NCBI GenBank assembly: GCA_023678885.1 | Contig: CM042993.1 | Location: 1,944,501 to 2,008,500, forward strand | DNA from: Pogostemon cablin | Lineage: Eukaryota; Streptophyta; Magnoliopsida; Lamiales; Lamiaceae | Direction: 5' to 3' | Length of the DNA stretch: 64,000 nt | Shown here: positions 24,371 through 36,036 of the stretch, one piece after another | How the letters are laid out: every line of letters starts with the position of its first letter | Numbering within the stretch: position 1 is the first letter of the stretch | Position numbers and translations under genes: made by a program | Notes under the pieces: generated by a model | The model's database searches: none | What the model was told of the DNA's origin: nothing | Seen by the model: only the letters and a program-made list of their open reading frames with translations

Positions 24371-24870
24371 CCACACGTGTGTGTTGTCATGACTCATGAT
24401 TCATTTCTTACTGCAGTCTTTTTTTTCATGGTTGTGTGATGGCCAACCTGTGGCTGTGTTGTTGGATTGGATGGGATGAATATATTTATTCATTGGGGGT
24501 GCATGTCTTAATTAATTGTATATTGTGTGGTTATGATCTGACGTTAATTACTTTAATTTAATCTCTGATTATGTTTTGCTGTGGAAATACACTCTAGTAC
24601 TTTACCGTGTTACTTACTTCCAAAAATGAACTAGTCTAATTAAGGCAGTTTAGTTAGCTAGCTAATATTAATTAATTAGGGTTTCAAGTTAGGGGTGGAC
24701 GCGCTTTAATTAATTATTAATTAATTACCACAAACCAACCTAACCCACCCCCCTAACTTTGGTGATGGACTTTCACCCAAAACATCCAAAGTCAAAAATT
24801 GGCGTCCTAGTATTTGACCTAAGTACAAAATCCCATTGTATTAAATTTAATTTATGGATTTATATTATAA

Positions 24871-26155
24871 TCCTAAACCCATAAACCCTAAACCCTAAAA
24901 CCCTAAACCCTAAAACCCTAAACTCATAAACCCTATGTATAATCTATAATATAAAAAAATATTATATTAAAAAGATTATATACTTAATTATTTTAATAAC
25001 TTAAATTATATATCATATTATATTAAAAAGATTATATACTTAATTATTTTAATAACCTAAATTATATATCATAAATAAAAAAACTACTAAATTTTTATTT
25101 AAAATTAGTTTATGCATATGGATTATATTAAGTAGTGACGTTGATAATTGTGATGTTGATAATTGTTTAATTATAATTGTAAATAAGGTGTCAAATTAAT
25201 CTAATCTCATAACCTTAAATCCTAAAATCCTAAAACCTTAAAACCCTAAACCCTAAAACCCTAAACCCTTAAACCCTAAAACCCTAAACCCTATAACCCT
25301 AAACTCATAAATCCTATGTATAACTACCCGTACTCGTTTTTTTTAAGGTTTTGGTAAATCAGATATTTGAAAATATCTGTCATGTGATCACCCTAATATT
25401 TATTTAGTCATATTCGTACCAACTTTGTTAAAAAAAATTATGATACTCATACTCATACAAAACTCGTTTATCATTACCCGTTGATTATACATACCAATTT
25501 AAAATTATTAAGATGTTAGGACGAATAATATTAATTCAAAATTATTATTAATGAAGAAAATAATTTAATAATGAATTAATTGTTACGTACTCGTATCCAT
25601 TTAAATATAAACTACACATTTAAGTACTCGTTTCATTAAAAATATATATTATGATTCTCCCTATCTCTAATCCGTTTATCATTACCCGTTGATTACACAT
25701 ACCCATTTAAAATTATTAAGATGTTAGGATCAATAAAACCCTAAACCCTAAAACCCTAAACTCATAAACCCTATGTATAATCTATAATATAAAAAAATAT
25801 TATATTAAAAAGATTATATACTTAATTATTTTAATAACTTAAATTATATATCATATTATATTAAAAAGATTATATACTTAATTATTTTAATAACCTAAAT
25901 TATATATCATAAATAAAAAAACTACTAAATTTTTATTTAAAATTAGTTTATGCATATGGATTATATTAAGTAGTGACGTTGATAATTGTGATGTTGATAA
26001 TTGTTTAATTATAATTGTAAATAAGGTGTCAAATTAATCTAATCTCATAACCTTAAATCCTAAAACCCTAAAACCTTAAAACCCTAAACCCTAAAACCCT
26101 AAACCCTAAACCCTAAAACCCTAAACCCTAAACCCTATAACCCTAAACTCATAAA
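24871..26155. repeat. Interstitial telomere-type repeats (CCCTAAA variants)
   Basis: Four clusters of CCCTAAA and CCCTAAAA repeats lie at about 24871-24934, 25216-25310, 25735-25772 and 26040-26155. The plant telomere unit is CCCTAAA. Here it is mixed with ACCCTAAAACC and imperfect copies (aaccttaaatcct) and separated by AT-rich sequence, so these are interstitial, not a chromosome end. Confidence 0.85.
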
Positions 26156-26579
26156 TCCTATGTATAACTACCCGTACTCGTTTTTTTTAAGGTTTTGGTA
26201 AATCAGATATTTGAAAATATCTGTCATGTGATCACCCTAATATTTATTTAGTCATATTCGTACCAACTTTGTTAAAAAAAATTATGATACTCATACTCAT
26301 ACAAAACTCGTTTATCATTACCCGTTGATTATACATACCAATTTAAAATTATTAAGATGTTAGGACGAATAATATTAATTCAAAATTATTATTAATGAAG
26401 AAAATAATTTAATAATGAATTAATTGTTACGTACTCGTATCCATTTAAATATAAACTACACATTTAAGTACTCGTTTCATTAAAAATATATATTATGATT
26501 CTCCCTGTCTCTAATCCGTTTATCATTACCCGTTGATTACACATACCCATTTAAAATTATTAAGATGTTAGGATCAATA
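24897..26579. repeat. Tandem duplication, unit ~838 bp, two copies
   Basis: The segments about 24897-25734 and 25735-26579 are near-identical (for example ctcataaaccctatgtataatc at both 24923 and 25761), with the junction inside a telomere-type cluster. Each unit also contains an internal direct repeat of about 200 bp (cattacccgttgatta...aaattattaagatgttagga). Differences are a few substitutions and a variable number of CCCTAAA units. Confidence 0.88.
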
Positions 26580-26730
26580 ATATTAATTCAAAATTATTAA
26601 TAATGAAGAAAATAATTTAATCATGAATCCATTTAAATATAAATTACTCCATTTAAAATTATTAAGATGTTAGGACCAATAATATTAATTTAAAATTATT
26701 AATAATGAATAAAATAATTTAATAATAAAT

Positions 26731-27564
26731 TAATTGTTAAAACTACATTATAAGTTATAATTATTAATTAATTAATTATATAACATAACATATTTGAAAT
26801 ACCTGTAGTCGTAATTATTAAATAATTTAATAATGAATTAATTGTTAAAACTATATTATGGATTTTGTTAAAATATAAAAATTAGTGAAATATGATATTA
26901 TTATTTCAAAAATTAAATAAGGATTTTAAATAAGGTATCATTATTAATGTATCATTTTAAATAAGGTATCATTATTATGACAAAAAAATGAATGTTCAAG
27001 ATCTAATCTTATAAGTGTGATGAATGGATGAGATTCAGTAATGTGATGAACGAATGAGATTAAAAAAGAATTAGTAATTAAAATCAAAGGTGTAAATTAA
27101 AAATTGGTTCAATTTTGACTTTTTCAGTTTGCTATTATATTATTAATTAATTGTTAAAACTACATTATAAGTTATAATTATTAATTAATTAATTATATAA
27201 CATAACATATTTGAAATACCTGTAGTCGTGATTATTAAATAATTTAATAATGAATTAATTGTTAAAACTATATTATGAATTTTGTTAAAATATAAAAATT
27301 AGTGAAATATGATATTATTATTTCAAAAATTAAATAAGGATTTTAAATAAGGTATCATTATTAATGTATCATTTTAAATAAGGTATCATTATTATGACAA
27401 AAAAATGAATGTTCAAGATCTAATCTTATAAGTGTGATGAATGGATGAGATTCAGTAATGTGATGAACGGATGAGATTAAAAAAGAATTAGTAATTAAAA
27501 TCAAAGATGTAAATTAAAAATTGATTCAATTTTGACTTTTTCACTTTACTATTATATTAATAGA
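26731..27564. repeat. Tandem duplication, unit 417 bp, two copies
   Basis: The segments 26731-27147 and about 27148-27564 are direct copies with few substitutions (both start taattgttaaaactacatta and contain aatgttcaagatctaatctt). Very AT-rich and non-coding. The low divergence indicates a recent event. Confidence 0.88.
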
Positions 27565-27808
27565 GATACGATGACGTGCACAAATAATTTATTTTATACC
27601 TTCTTTATAATTCAAAAATTATATTACCCTCACAAATGTTAATAATATGACGACTTTAAAAATAAAAAAATGCGATTCAATAAATATGAAAATAATTAAA
27701 ACGAAGAGAGTGAGACATAATATAATACATTAAATTGGATCCTAACTTCAGAGCAGACCAATATAATTAGTTGACTTCAGAAATACCATCCAAATCCCAT
27801 ATGGTATA

Positions 27809-28071
27809 CTCCCTCCGTCCCAAAGATATTGACACACTTTTTTTTTGGGTTGTCCCACAACAATTGACATATTTCCTTTTTAAGGATATGAGACCCACGC
27901 GAAACCAATTTATTTATTTACATGGACCCACACACACATCACACTCACCACTAATACAACTACCCACTACACATTAAATATTATTTCTCTCACTTCACTT
28001 TACATTAAATTATTATACTCCTTAATCTCCATGCCAAAAAAAATGTGTCAATTATTTTGGGATGGAGGGAG
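27809..28071. mobile_element. Stowaway-like MITE just upstream of CASP-B
   Basis: The ends CTCCCTCCGTCCCAAAGATA and tattttgggatggagggag are inverted repeats flanked by TA (27807-27808, 28072-28073). 263 bp. It ends about 80 bp before the CASP-B TATA-like sequence, so it forms part of the proximal promoter. A related copy is at 41318-41561. Confidence 0.88.
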
Positions 28072-28152
28072 TATATGGATAGTTAGACTACCAAATTTCG
28101 TAGTGGGAATTAATTCAAACAAATTTAACATATTCTTCTCATCATCTCTCTC

Positions 28153-28161
28153 TATATATAT
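28153..28161 (+). promoter_or_regulatory. TATA-like element of CASP-B
   Basis: ctatatatatac lies about 110 bp before the CASP-B start, at the same spacing as the CASP-A TATA box. Simple AT alternation makes this less certain. Confidence 0.45.
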
Positions 28162-28268
28162 ACATGCAATCTTGCAATTAGCTTCATACTCTAATAAAAA
28201 TATAAATTCTTATAATCAAATCAGTGTAAGTTTGAGGTTATATATCTTGATAAGGCAAGTAATTAAGA

Positions 28269-29020
28269 ATGAAGAAAAAGGATGCTGATGAGGTTAGTGA
28301 GGAAGGTTTGGAGGAGGAGATGAGCCCTCCTCCGAGCAAAGCACTATCCTTAGTCGACTTCGTTTTAAGGATAGTTGCTGCCATTAGTACCCTCGGAAGC
28401 GCCATCGCCATGGGAACTTCCGGCCAATCGTCACTTCCTTCCTTCTCCCAGTTCATAAGTTTCAAGGCTCATTTCCAAGATCTTCCTACATTCAAGTATT
28501 TATATAAATTTCTTACAATTACTTTAATATCCATATCATATCCAATTTGTTTGTATATTAATAAATACAAATAAAATAATGCAGGTTCTTTCTGGCTTCA
28601 AATGCCATAACGTTTGCCTACCTAATTCTCTCACTTGCTCTCTCCATTTTCCACATATTCAAAACTGGTGCAAAGGTGACTAGGACGGTGCTCATCATAC
28701 TCGACACGGTAATTAATTAATTAATAATATAACTTTAGTATATAATTATTTAATTTGATATATCAATGTTGAGTGAATTAATTAATTAAAATTACGGTGT
28801 CCAGATAATTCTTAGTCTTCTTACCGCGGGTGCATCAGCTGCTGCGGCCATTGCGTACCTGGCCCACAAGGGCAACGAGCAGGCCAACTGGATTGCCATC
28901 TGTCACCAATACAACTCCTTCTGTGAACGGGTTTCCGGATCTTTGGTCGGATCTTTTATGGCGGTACTGCTGCTCATGCTCTTCATCTTCTTGTCTGCTG
29001 TCGCAATGGCACGAACCTGA
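28269..29020 (+). CDS. Casparian strip membrane domain protein (CASP-B)
   Basis: Exons 28269-28495, 28585-28708 and 28805-29020 join to 188 aa. The intron positions and phases match CASP-A exactly, and the second exon has the same length (124 nt). Four membrane segments, the Arg in the first (FVLRIVAA), an Asp ahead of the third (LIILDT) and the loop-2 motif NWIAICHQYNSFCERVSG are present. Loop 1 is more diverged than in CASP-A (SLPSFSQF...DLPTFKFF) but keeps the DLPTF core. The N-terminus is acidic and proline-rich instead of Gly-rich (KKKDADEVSEEG... PPP). The gene is a tandem paralogue of CASP-A, probably diverged in expression or partner choice. Role in the endodermal Casparian strip is inferred from family. 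Confidence 0.92.
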
Positions 29021-29422
29021 CTCATTCAATATATCGCTTTAACTTTATTTGTATTTGAATTCATTTCAATTTTTTTTAAAATTTAATTTAATTTATGTTT
29101 GTTTCTAAGAACAATTAATGTCAAATCTATTAATACATCATGAATGAAGGACAAATTTTGATAATGGATATATGACATATTTACACATTTAATAGAAATC
29201 AGACTTGACTAATGGATTCAATCTAGCCCATATATAAGGTTTGGTTTTGGATTTTTAGCCTATGGCCCATTTAGTTAACAGGCTTGTAAAACATTTGGGC
29301 CACTTGAATACGTTTATTTGTGGACTTTAAATTTTTTTGTTCATCCGTACTAATATGGCCCTTTTAATTCTATTTAACATTTGAATTTGGATTTATAGCT
29401 TCAAGGCTCAGGTCTGTTTTTA

Positions 29423-29428
<6 letters not shown>

Positions 29429-29478
<50 letters not shown>
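29429..29478. repeat. (AT)25 microsatellite
   Basis: About 50 bases of uninterrupted AT alternation. Shorter ones are at 32953-32979 (AT), 30834-30850 (AAT) and 47144-47184 (AT). Confidence 0.95.
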
Positions 29479-29481
<3 letters not shown>

Positions 29482-31685
29482 TGTTTCTTTACAATTATAT
29501 AAATATTGTGATGAAAATTTAAAAGTTATTTGACTAATACTTTTGGGATGAAATTTAAAGTTACCTACATTTTTTTGGCACCAAATTACCTGTTACATTT
29601 TATGTTACATGTTGGTGAGATAAGAGTAAATGGGAGTGATGAACATTAATAGGAGTGCAATAAAAAGCAATAGTGTAACACTGTACTCCATAAATGAAGA
29701 CTAGTTGTGTTGGTGTTGATAATGTCTATTGTATGAATCCTAACTCACTAAAAATCTTGAAGAGCAATTTCCTTTCTTGGATAGGCACATTTTTGGTTTC
29801 TGTCCATTTGTTAAAGTAGATGTCCTATTATATCATGAGTAATCAATCATGCTTTTGATTTTGATATTTCAGATATTTGTGTTCACTGAATCCACAACAA
29901 ACATGTAATAATGTAATTATGTAAACATAACTCTATTTATATGTTCTCATTTATTCAAACTAAAAAAAGCGAATTCATGCAAGTCTAGAGTTACTCTTCT
30001 TAAAAGATTTATAATTTATTATACACACAAGTGTAATATTACTCTTCATTTTAAAAAAATATTATTACTCCATAAAATGTGAGTATTACTTTTCAAAATG
30101 TTAAAGTGTTACTATTCTCGAAATAGTTATAATTTATTATAAGAGTAATATTACTCGTTCTAAAAAATAACAGTCTATTACAGAAAAGTAATATCTCAAG
30201 AGTATGGCATACAAATATTTAATTTGGTTCAAATTAATATTATACTAATTACAAGATTCATTGTTCTTTCCTCGGTTCTCAAAACTGAACATGTGCATGA
30301 ACTTTACCCTCAGATATTTCCACTTTCCTCACTTAATTGAGCTTGATAAAGAAAAACAAATTAATAAACGAATATATATAAATACTTAAATGGAAAAAAT
30401 GATCATTACTATTATTTTTAAATAGTTCAAGTACCATTTTTTTAATTACTCCATTATTATTTGTTTAATCGTGTGCATGACTAAACATGCTAGTCGCTAG
30501 AGTTAATTATTTAGTAATATGTAAGTTAATTAGTAATAGTACTTCAGAAAATCTGACAACTCGAATTGAATAAAGTATATAATAGTAATAGTATATAATA
30601 TGAATCTCAACGACGTTGTTTCTTTATCATGAAGGTCGATAATTACTTGGGTATCATTTCATTAATCTAAATTACAAAATTTTATTTAATTTATAATCAG
30701 ATTCTATTAAATCAGGAAGAGTTAAAAAGAAAAAAAGGGTGACTCCCATATAATTGTTGTCTATGGTGTTGATGAGTGCTTGGATGTGCATATAATGAAT
30801 GCTCTCCATCATTTAGAAGAGGAAAATAATAATAATAATAATAATAATAAAAAATAGAAAAAGTGGAATATTAATTGAAGATGATTGATTACTACATAAA
30901 ACGCACATTATTAGCCTAACTTTGAAACTTTAATTTATACTAAAGTGTTCACATGCCAGTTTTCAAGGAATCAAATAGCAGCACGTGTTTGTTCCTTGTC
31001 GTGGATTCATGTCCCAACTCATCAAACATTGCTGATATTAATTAATTAATTAATTAAGAAATGAGCAGTCAAAAGTAATTAAAGAGTTGAATTGTTATTT
31101 GAGTAATTGTTAAGCTAAGGTTAGGCCGGTTTTACCTTAATTAGTTGTGAGCCAATCAGAGATTAGACAGTGTTAATAATGTTATCGATTCCTTTGCCGT
31201 ATATTAGCTGTTGGATTTCTACGCCCCCTCCATCCACTTGACGTGACATTTTTAATTCACATTTTTCATAACTTAATTCCCTCTATTTTACTATATTTTG
31301 CTTTAAAAATTCGTGTATAATGTCATATAATTAAGTTAATTTTATTCGATAAATTTTTCGGTTTGTTAAAAATAGGAAGTGATTTACATATTAATTGTAT
31401 AGTATAGTACTTGTTTATGTTCCATGTACATGTATAAATCAAGTATTTAATTCTCGATGTTATTTTGGGATATTATTTATTTTACTATCTCAATGATTAA
31501 GATATAAGAAAGAGGAGAATAATATATTTCAAAAAGACAAATATAAAATTTTAAAATAATGATTAAATTTTATTCCTCTTTGAAATAAATATATAAAATG
31601 ACACAGCAATATATCCCATGGCAAAACCATGGGCCTATGAGGAAATCACGTGTTCACATCCTTGTTTCTTTTGATGTTTCATCTT

Positions 31686-31848
31686 TTTTTTTTTTTTTTT
31701 TATACCGAGGTTCCGGGCTTACGCCCGACTAGTCCTCGAGGAAACAGTCCCGGCCCCTCAGAACTGCCTCCAAGTAAATCGCGGTAACCACACAATGGAT
31801 CACAGGTTACTAATATCTTTAACTACTGCGCACAAGGAGTCGATCCCC
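31686..31848 (-). mobile_element. Possible tRNA-derived SINE, 5'-truncated
   Basis: On the minus strand a GC-rich body ends ...gggcttacg-type sequence and ggtata followed by about 22 A, a tail typical of retroposons. Near the other end it contains ggatcgactcc, one mismatch from the RNA polymerase III box B (GGTTCGANTCC). No box A is visible upstream, so the copy looks truncated. A target duplication is not clear. Confidence 0.45.
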
Positions 31849-32103
31849 AAGTTATGATATTTTTTTTGGATTGATGTAAAGTACTTTTAATGTATTTAAT
31901 GATAATTTACATTGTACATTTTTCCTTTCTAGAAAATAATATAAGATTTCTTATCACATTTTTTGTTACATCTTTTAATATGCACGTTGCATTGGATAAA
32001 TGACGCGTATGAGAAATATTAACTTTTAGGATTAATATTTTTCTTTCAAAATGTAAATTTCATCTGTATTACCATTCATTCTAGAGACACATATAACAAT
32101 ATA

Positions 32104-32358
32104 CTCCCTCCGTTCCACAAAAGATTGTATCCTCATTCCCGGCACGGAGATTAAGGAAGTGATAACTTTTAGGGGTATAATGATATTTTTTGTAATAAAT
32201 AAATGATAAAGTATGTTAGGTAGAGATGATTTTTTTGTAAATAAAGTGTATTGGGGAAGGATAGTTGTTTTTTATTTTTTGCTTTTTATAAAAATGTGCA
32301 AATTTTTGTGGGACAACAAAAAATGAAAAGTGTGTCATCTGAAATGAGACGGAGTGAG
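32104..32358. mobile_element. Stowaway-like MITE
   Basis: Ends CTCCCTCCGTTCCACAAAAG and gaaatgagacggagtgag are inverted repeats, flanked by TA (32102-32103, 32359-32360). 255 bp, non-coding. Confidence 0.8.
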
Positions 32359-33194
32359 TATATTTTATTAAATTAATAGAAAATTAAAGAAATATTCATT
32401 CTAGTATATTTATTTATAAATTAACTTTATGAACTAAATCTATTATAACAATAAAAATGATTATAAATAAAATAGTATCTTCATATACAGTAGTCTATCA
32501 TTTACCTATTCTTAACTAGAATAAGTTATGGTATGTGAATATTACTAATCATAATATATATAGCACATGGTCAGACAGCAGAACTGATTAAAGTAATTAG
32601 TGTTTTTTATGTAATAATACTTTAATAATCCAAATTGTTAATTAAATATACTGGTCAAGTATGTTATTACAAAAGCGCTTATGTAATAAAGCAAACTAAT
32701 TTATAATCAGGTACAACTAAAACTGTTGAAAATCGAGATTGCATACGAATAAATTTAATTTTTTATTTTATTTTATTTATTAATGCTGCGGCTGCTAATT
32801 GATAGCAAATCGAAATATGATCTTCTTTCTTTATATTTTATTTGAGTAATTTACTAAAGAATTAATTATATAGATCAGGTGCAGCTATTATGTGACATCT
32901 GCCTTTTTATTTAATTTTTTTAATATGTAGATCATCTAGCCAAGATCATTGGAATATATATATATATATATATATATATCCCGAAAAAGTTGGATCTTAT
33001 AACAAAAGAACTCAGTCCCGAATTACTTAATGTTATAAAAATTCACAAATATATTGTGCAAAAAGTATTACTAATATTAATGTACAAAATAGATTCATGA
33101 TTCTGGATTGTAGCACATTATGTAATTATTAAATGAGAAAACTGACCTATATTATAAAAAATACATAGTATATAGGATAGGAGTATATTTTAAG

Positions 33195-33356
33195 GCAAAG
33201 CTCTTGCGTCCCGGGACACGGTCCCTGTTCTCATGTGAACACAATCATTTCCCTTTTCTATTCTATTTAAACATATGTATTGCTAAGGAATTTAAATTAC
33301 AAAGGAGCATGGAAATTGCAAAGGGGCACAGTGTTCCCGAGGTACAAGAGTCTCAC
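33195..33356. repeat. Dispersed ~160-bp repeat, copy 2 (inverted relative to copy 1)
   Basis: Aligns with the reverse complement of 10757-10920: attctatttaaa.atatgtattgcta, taaattacaaaggagcatg and the gcgcac/gggcac motif are in the same order. Ends again resemble inverted repeats (agctcttgcgtcccgggaca, gaggtacaagagtc). Confidence 0.6.
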
Positions 33357-33723
33357 TCATATTTTAATAGTACGTCGGCTCTAAAAATAAAGTACTATAT
33401 TAATATATAATAACTAAATTCAAAGGTAAGGATTCAACCCTCTAAATAAAAAATAGTTAATGAACTAACTAGGATGAAAATACAATAAAATCTAAATATA
33501 AATATTAATTTTCAAAATAAAAAATTAAATTTTATAAATGAAATTGTACATCAACATGCATATAAACAATTATGGAAGGAGACTTAATTAACATGCAAAT
33601 ATTTTCCTACTTGGAATGAAATATTCTTCCACATCGAGGTTTTTGAAATGAGGTATATATAATATATATATATTTTACATGTGTATATTAACTTGGCGAC
33701 AAAGTCTTGTGAAATACTATTCA

Positions 33724-33950
33724 TGTGAGATTGTTTGTGAAACGTGTTAAAGTATGTCTATTATATAGATAAAGTATGCTTAATAGTTGTTAAAGTATGT
33801 TTTGTAAAATATGATGAATGAATTATGATTTTAGGATGTTATAATATGATTCATTATTGACATACTTTAATTAGAAATAAGCGTACTTTACTACTCCTAT
33901 ATGATAAACATACTTTAATAATGAGGCAATCCATCTCACAACCATCTCAA
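33724..33950. repeat. Dispersed ~250-bp repeat family, copy 2
   Basis: Ordered similarity to 22173-22437, including gttaaagtatgtctattatat and ataatatgattcattattg. Confidence 0.65.
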
Positions 33951-34219
33951 AAAAACTGTCTAGAATCTTTCTAACTTGGAAATAGTTAATTGAAAATTAG
34001 TAATAAAGAATATAAAACGAAGCACACAGTGTGACACACATTATTCTCTGGGTAAAATGGTAAATTCCTCTTCACAGACGAATAATTATTTGTAAATGGA
34101 GATGTATAAAACGAACTGAAAAATAATAATAACCCGAATCAATAATTAAAGGAAACCAATTATTGTAAAAATAATATTGTTTATTCTTTTTTAAATAATG
34201 GAGTATTTCTAATTACATA

Positions 34220-34473
34220 TGTTGGGCACGTTGGGCTTTTGGCCCAAATGCCGGTCTTCTTTCTCAAAGTATTGGGCCAAGTTTGTCTTGGCTCATAGCC
34301 TTACACTTGTGGCCTATTTGATCTCCCATTTGTGACCCTCTCGGGTAGAACGTGGATTTGAATTATTTTGTGAGTTCAACGGGAATCTGAGTACTGTGGA
34401 GTTCTTCCCTCGACCACCTTCTCCGGCGTAGACGACGTACACGGACGACGATGACGACCCTATCCGCCTAACA
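34220..34473 (+). repeat. 5' LTR of copia element 1
   Basis: Begins TGTTGGGCAC and ends CGCCTAACA. 254 bp. Differs from the 3' LTR at three sites (for example T at 34293 against C at 40394). Confidence 0.95.
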
Positions 34474-34474
34474 G

Positions 34475-34486
34475 TGGTATCAGAGC
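34475..34486 (+). promoter_or_regulatory. Primer-binding site of copia element 1
   Basis: TGGTATCAGAGC, complementary to the 3' end of plant initiator tRNA-Met, starts one base after the 5' LTR. The same sequence serves copia element 2 (48899-48910) and the TRIM (minus strand, plus 48316-48329). Confidence 0.92.
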
Positions 34487-36036
34487 GGGTTTCGTCGTCC
34501 GTCCACCTCCCGAAGCTGCTGACCGTCAGCCGCCGGTGGGAGATCGCCGCCGTCCGACCGCCGCCGGTCTTCCTCGCCGGAATCGCGATCTGAGTCGCGA
34601 TCTGACCGGATCAGAGCCGCCGGGCCCTGAAGGACCGGATTCGTGACTGCCGCCGCCACCGGGAACTGCCCGAAGCCGCCGCGCCGCTAGGGTTCCGCCG
34701 CTGCGCGCCGCCGCCTGGAGCCCGCCGCCGCAACCAGCCTGCTCAGCCCGTCGCCAGCTGCTCACCTCTCTCCGGTGGGAGAAGCCGCCCGGAATCGCGA
34801 ACAGATCGGACCTGCATCGCCGGAATCGCGACGAGTTCCGCCACTGCAGATCTGCTCCGATCTGCCCAGATCCGACGCCGCGCGTGACCGCCGTTGTCCA
34901 GACCGCAGCCGCTCGCCGCCAGTGTCCCGCGAAGATCGAAGCCCGCTGTCGCCTTCGCTGAACTGTCGCGATCTGACGCGGCTCGATAGGTCATGCCGCC
35001 GCCCGTCGACAGGTAGGGTTTCGCTTGGAGCCGCCGCTGCTGAGTCGCGATCGGAACGCGACACCGCCGCACCGCCGCTGCTGTACGCCGCCGTTGCTGA
35101 ACGCGACTGACAGCCGTCCGCTGCGCGCCGCCGCCGTCGCTAGGGTTTCCGCGCCGCCGATCTGCTGGAAGGGATCGCGATCGACGCGCCGCCGCCGCCA
35201 GCCTCCAGATCGCGTCCACCGCCGCTGAGGAGTCGCCGGGAATGCGCCAGGAAGGAGATCCGCCGGGATCGCGAAGCCTCGCCGCCGCCGCTGACCTCTG
35301 GCAGCCGCTGGAGCCGCCGGACACCGCCAGCAACCACCTGGAGTCGGATCTGCCGCCGCCGCCGCTGACCTCCGGCCACCGCCGCCGTTGACTGCCGGAG
35401 TTGACCACCGGAGCTAGGGTTCCGATCAGATTGGAGTGTCCAATTTGAGGAAGGGAAGTGTCTCTCCTCTTCTCCTTTTATAGTGTTCCGAAAAATTTCA
35501 GATTTGTTTTGTTATTTTTCCGGATTGTTCCTTTCTGAAATTTTCAGATTGTGCCTTCACTAACCCCAATGTTTCTCACTTTGTGTGTAGGTTGAAACTT
35601 TGAGTGGAGGCTGCCCCGTTCGTGTTTGGTACGTGAACAAGACTACGAGGGATCCGCCCCCGTTAAGTAACGGGCTGGTGGCTCGTAGAGGTGGTACGGT
35701 GTCTCGTCGGAGACACCGCTCTGGAGAAATAGCTTGAGCCTTTCTTATTTAATTTTCTTGTCTGATGCCCTGAGGCGGCTGGCCCTCTTATTTGCTCTTG
35801 TGTGATGCCCTGAGGCGGCTGTCCCTCTTATTACTGTTCTTGTTTGTTTCTTTTGTGAAACTGTCATCTTAGTCTTTCGATTTCCGCTGCTGAAAATCTG
35901 TCCTTGTGTGTTATACTGCTCCGTTTCTCGCTTTGTGCGTGATTAGAGTAGTGTCAACCTGGTGTGTGATAGATTGTTGCTCTGTATTTCTGTATTTTCT
36001 CCGTTCAAAGTGTGTTCTACTCAACTTTAAATACCC
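34487..36036 (+). other. Leader of copia element 1 with GC-rich core
   Basis: From about 34490 to 35430 the leader is dominated by CCG/CGC and gatcgcgatc-like motifs, far richer in G+C than any other part of the window. It contains four TAGGGTT motifs (near 34688, 35012, 35140, 35413). Long frames on both strands, including a 221-codon one on the minus strand, follow from the lack of A/T-rich stops and look low-complexity (Arg/Ser/Gly). After 35430 composition drops. There is a perfect 8-bp-stem hairpin (GGTGTCTC / GAGACACC, 35698-35717) and a 30-bp direct repeat with one mismatch (35763-35792 and 35802-35831, tgatgccctgaggcggct core). Confidence 0.75.

Larger units (their letters stand above)
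24371..27808. other. Repeat-rich spacer between the two CASP genes
   Basis: No gene seen. The interval is dominated by degenerate telomere-type repeats, a tandem duplication of about 838 bp and a second tandem duplication of 417 bp, annotated separately. Confidence 0.7.
29021..34219. other. Long AT-rich intergenic region
   Basis: No gene recognised over 5.2 kb. It holds AT and AAT microsatellites, a SINE-like remnant (31686-31848), a Stowaway-like MITE (32104-32358) and copies of two dispersed repeats (33195-33356, 33724-33950). The 68-codon frame at 33204-33410 is inside one of these repeats. Confidence 0.6.

Noticed and set aside
24871..26155. Chromosome end (true telomere)
   Set aside because: Repeats are degenerate, in short clusters, and lie between two protein-coding genes.
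28835..29029. Antisense frames in CASP exon 3 regions
   Set aside because: Shadows of the coding strand. The sense strand gives the conserved CASP loop and membrane segments.
34743..35408. Long minus-strand open frame (221 codons) and its overlapping frames in the GC-rich leader of copia element 1
   Set aside because: Open frames arise on both strands from the lack of A/T-rich stop codons. The products are Arg/Ser/Gly low-complexity with no domain, and the region is a retroelement leader.
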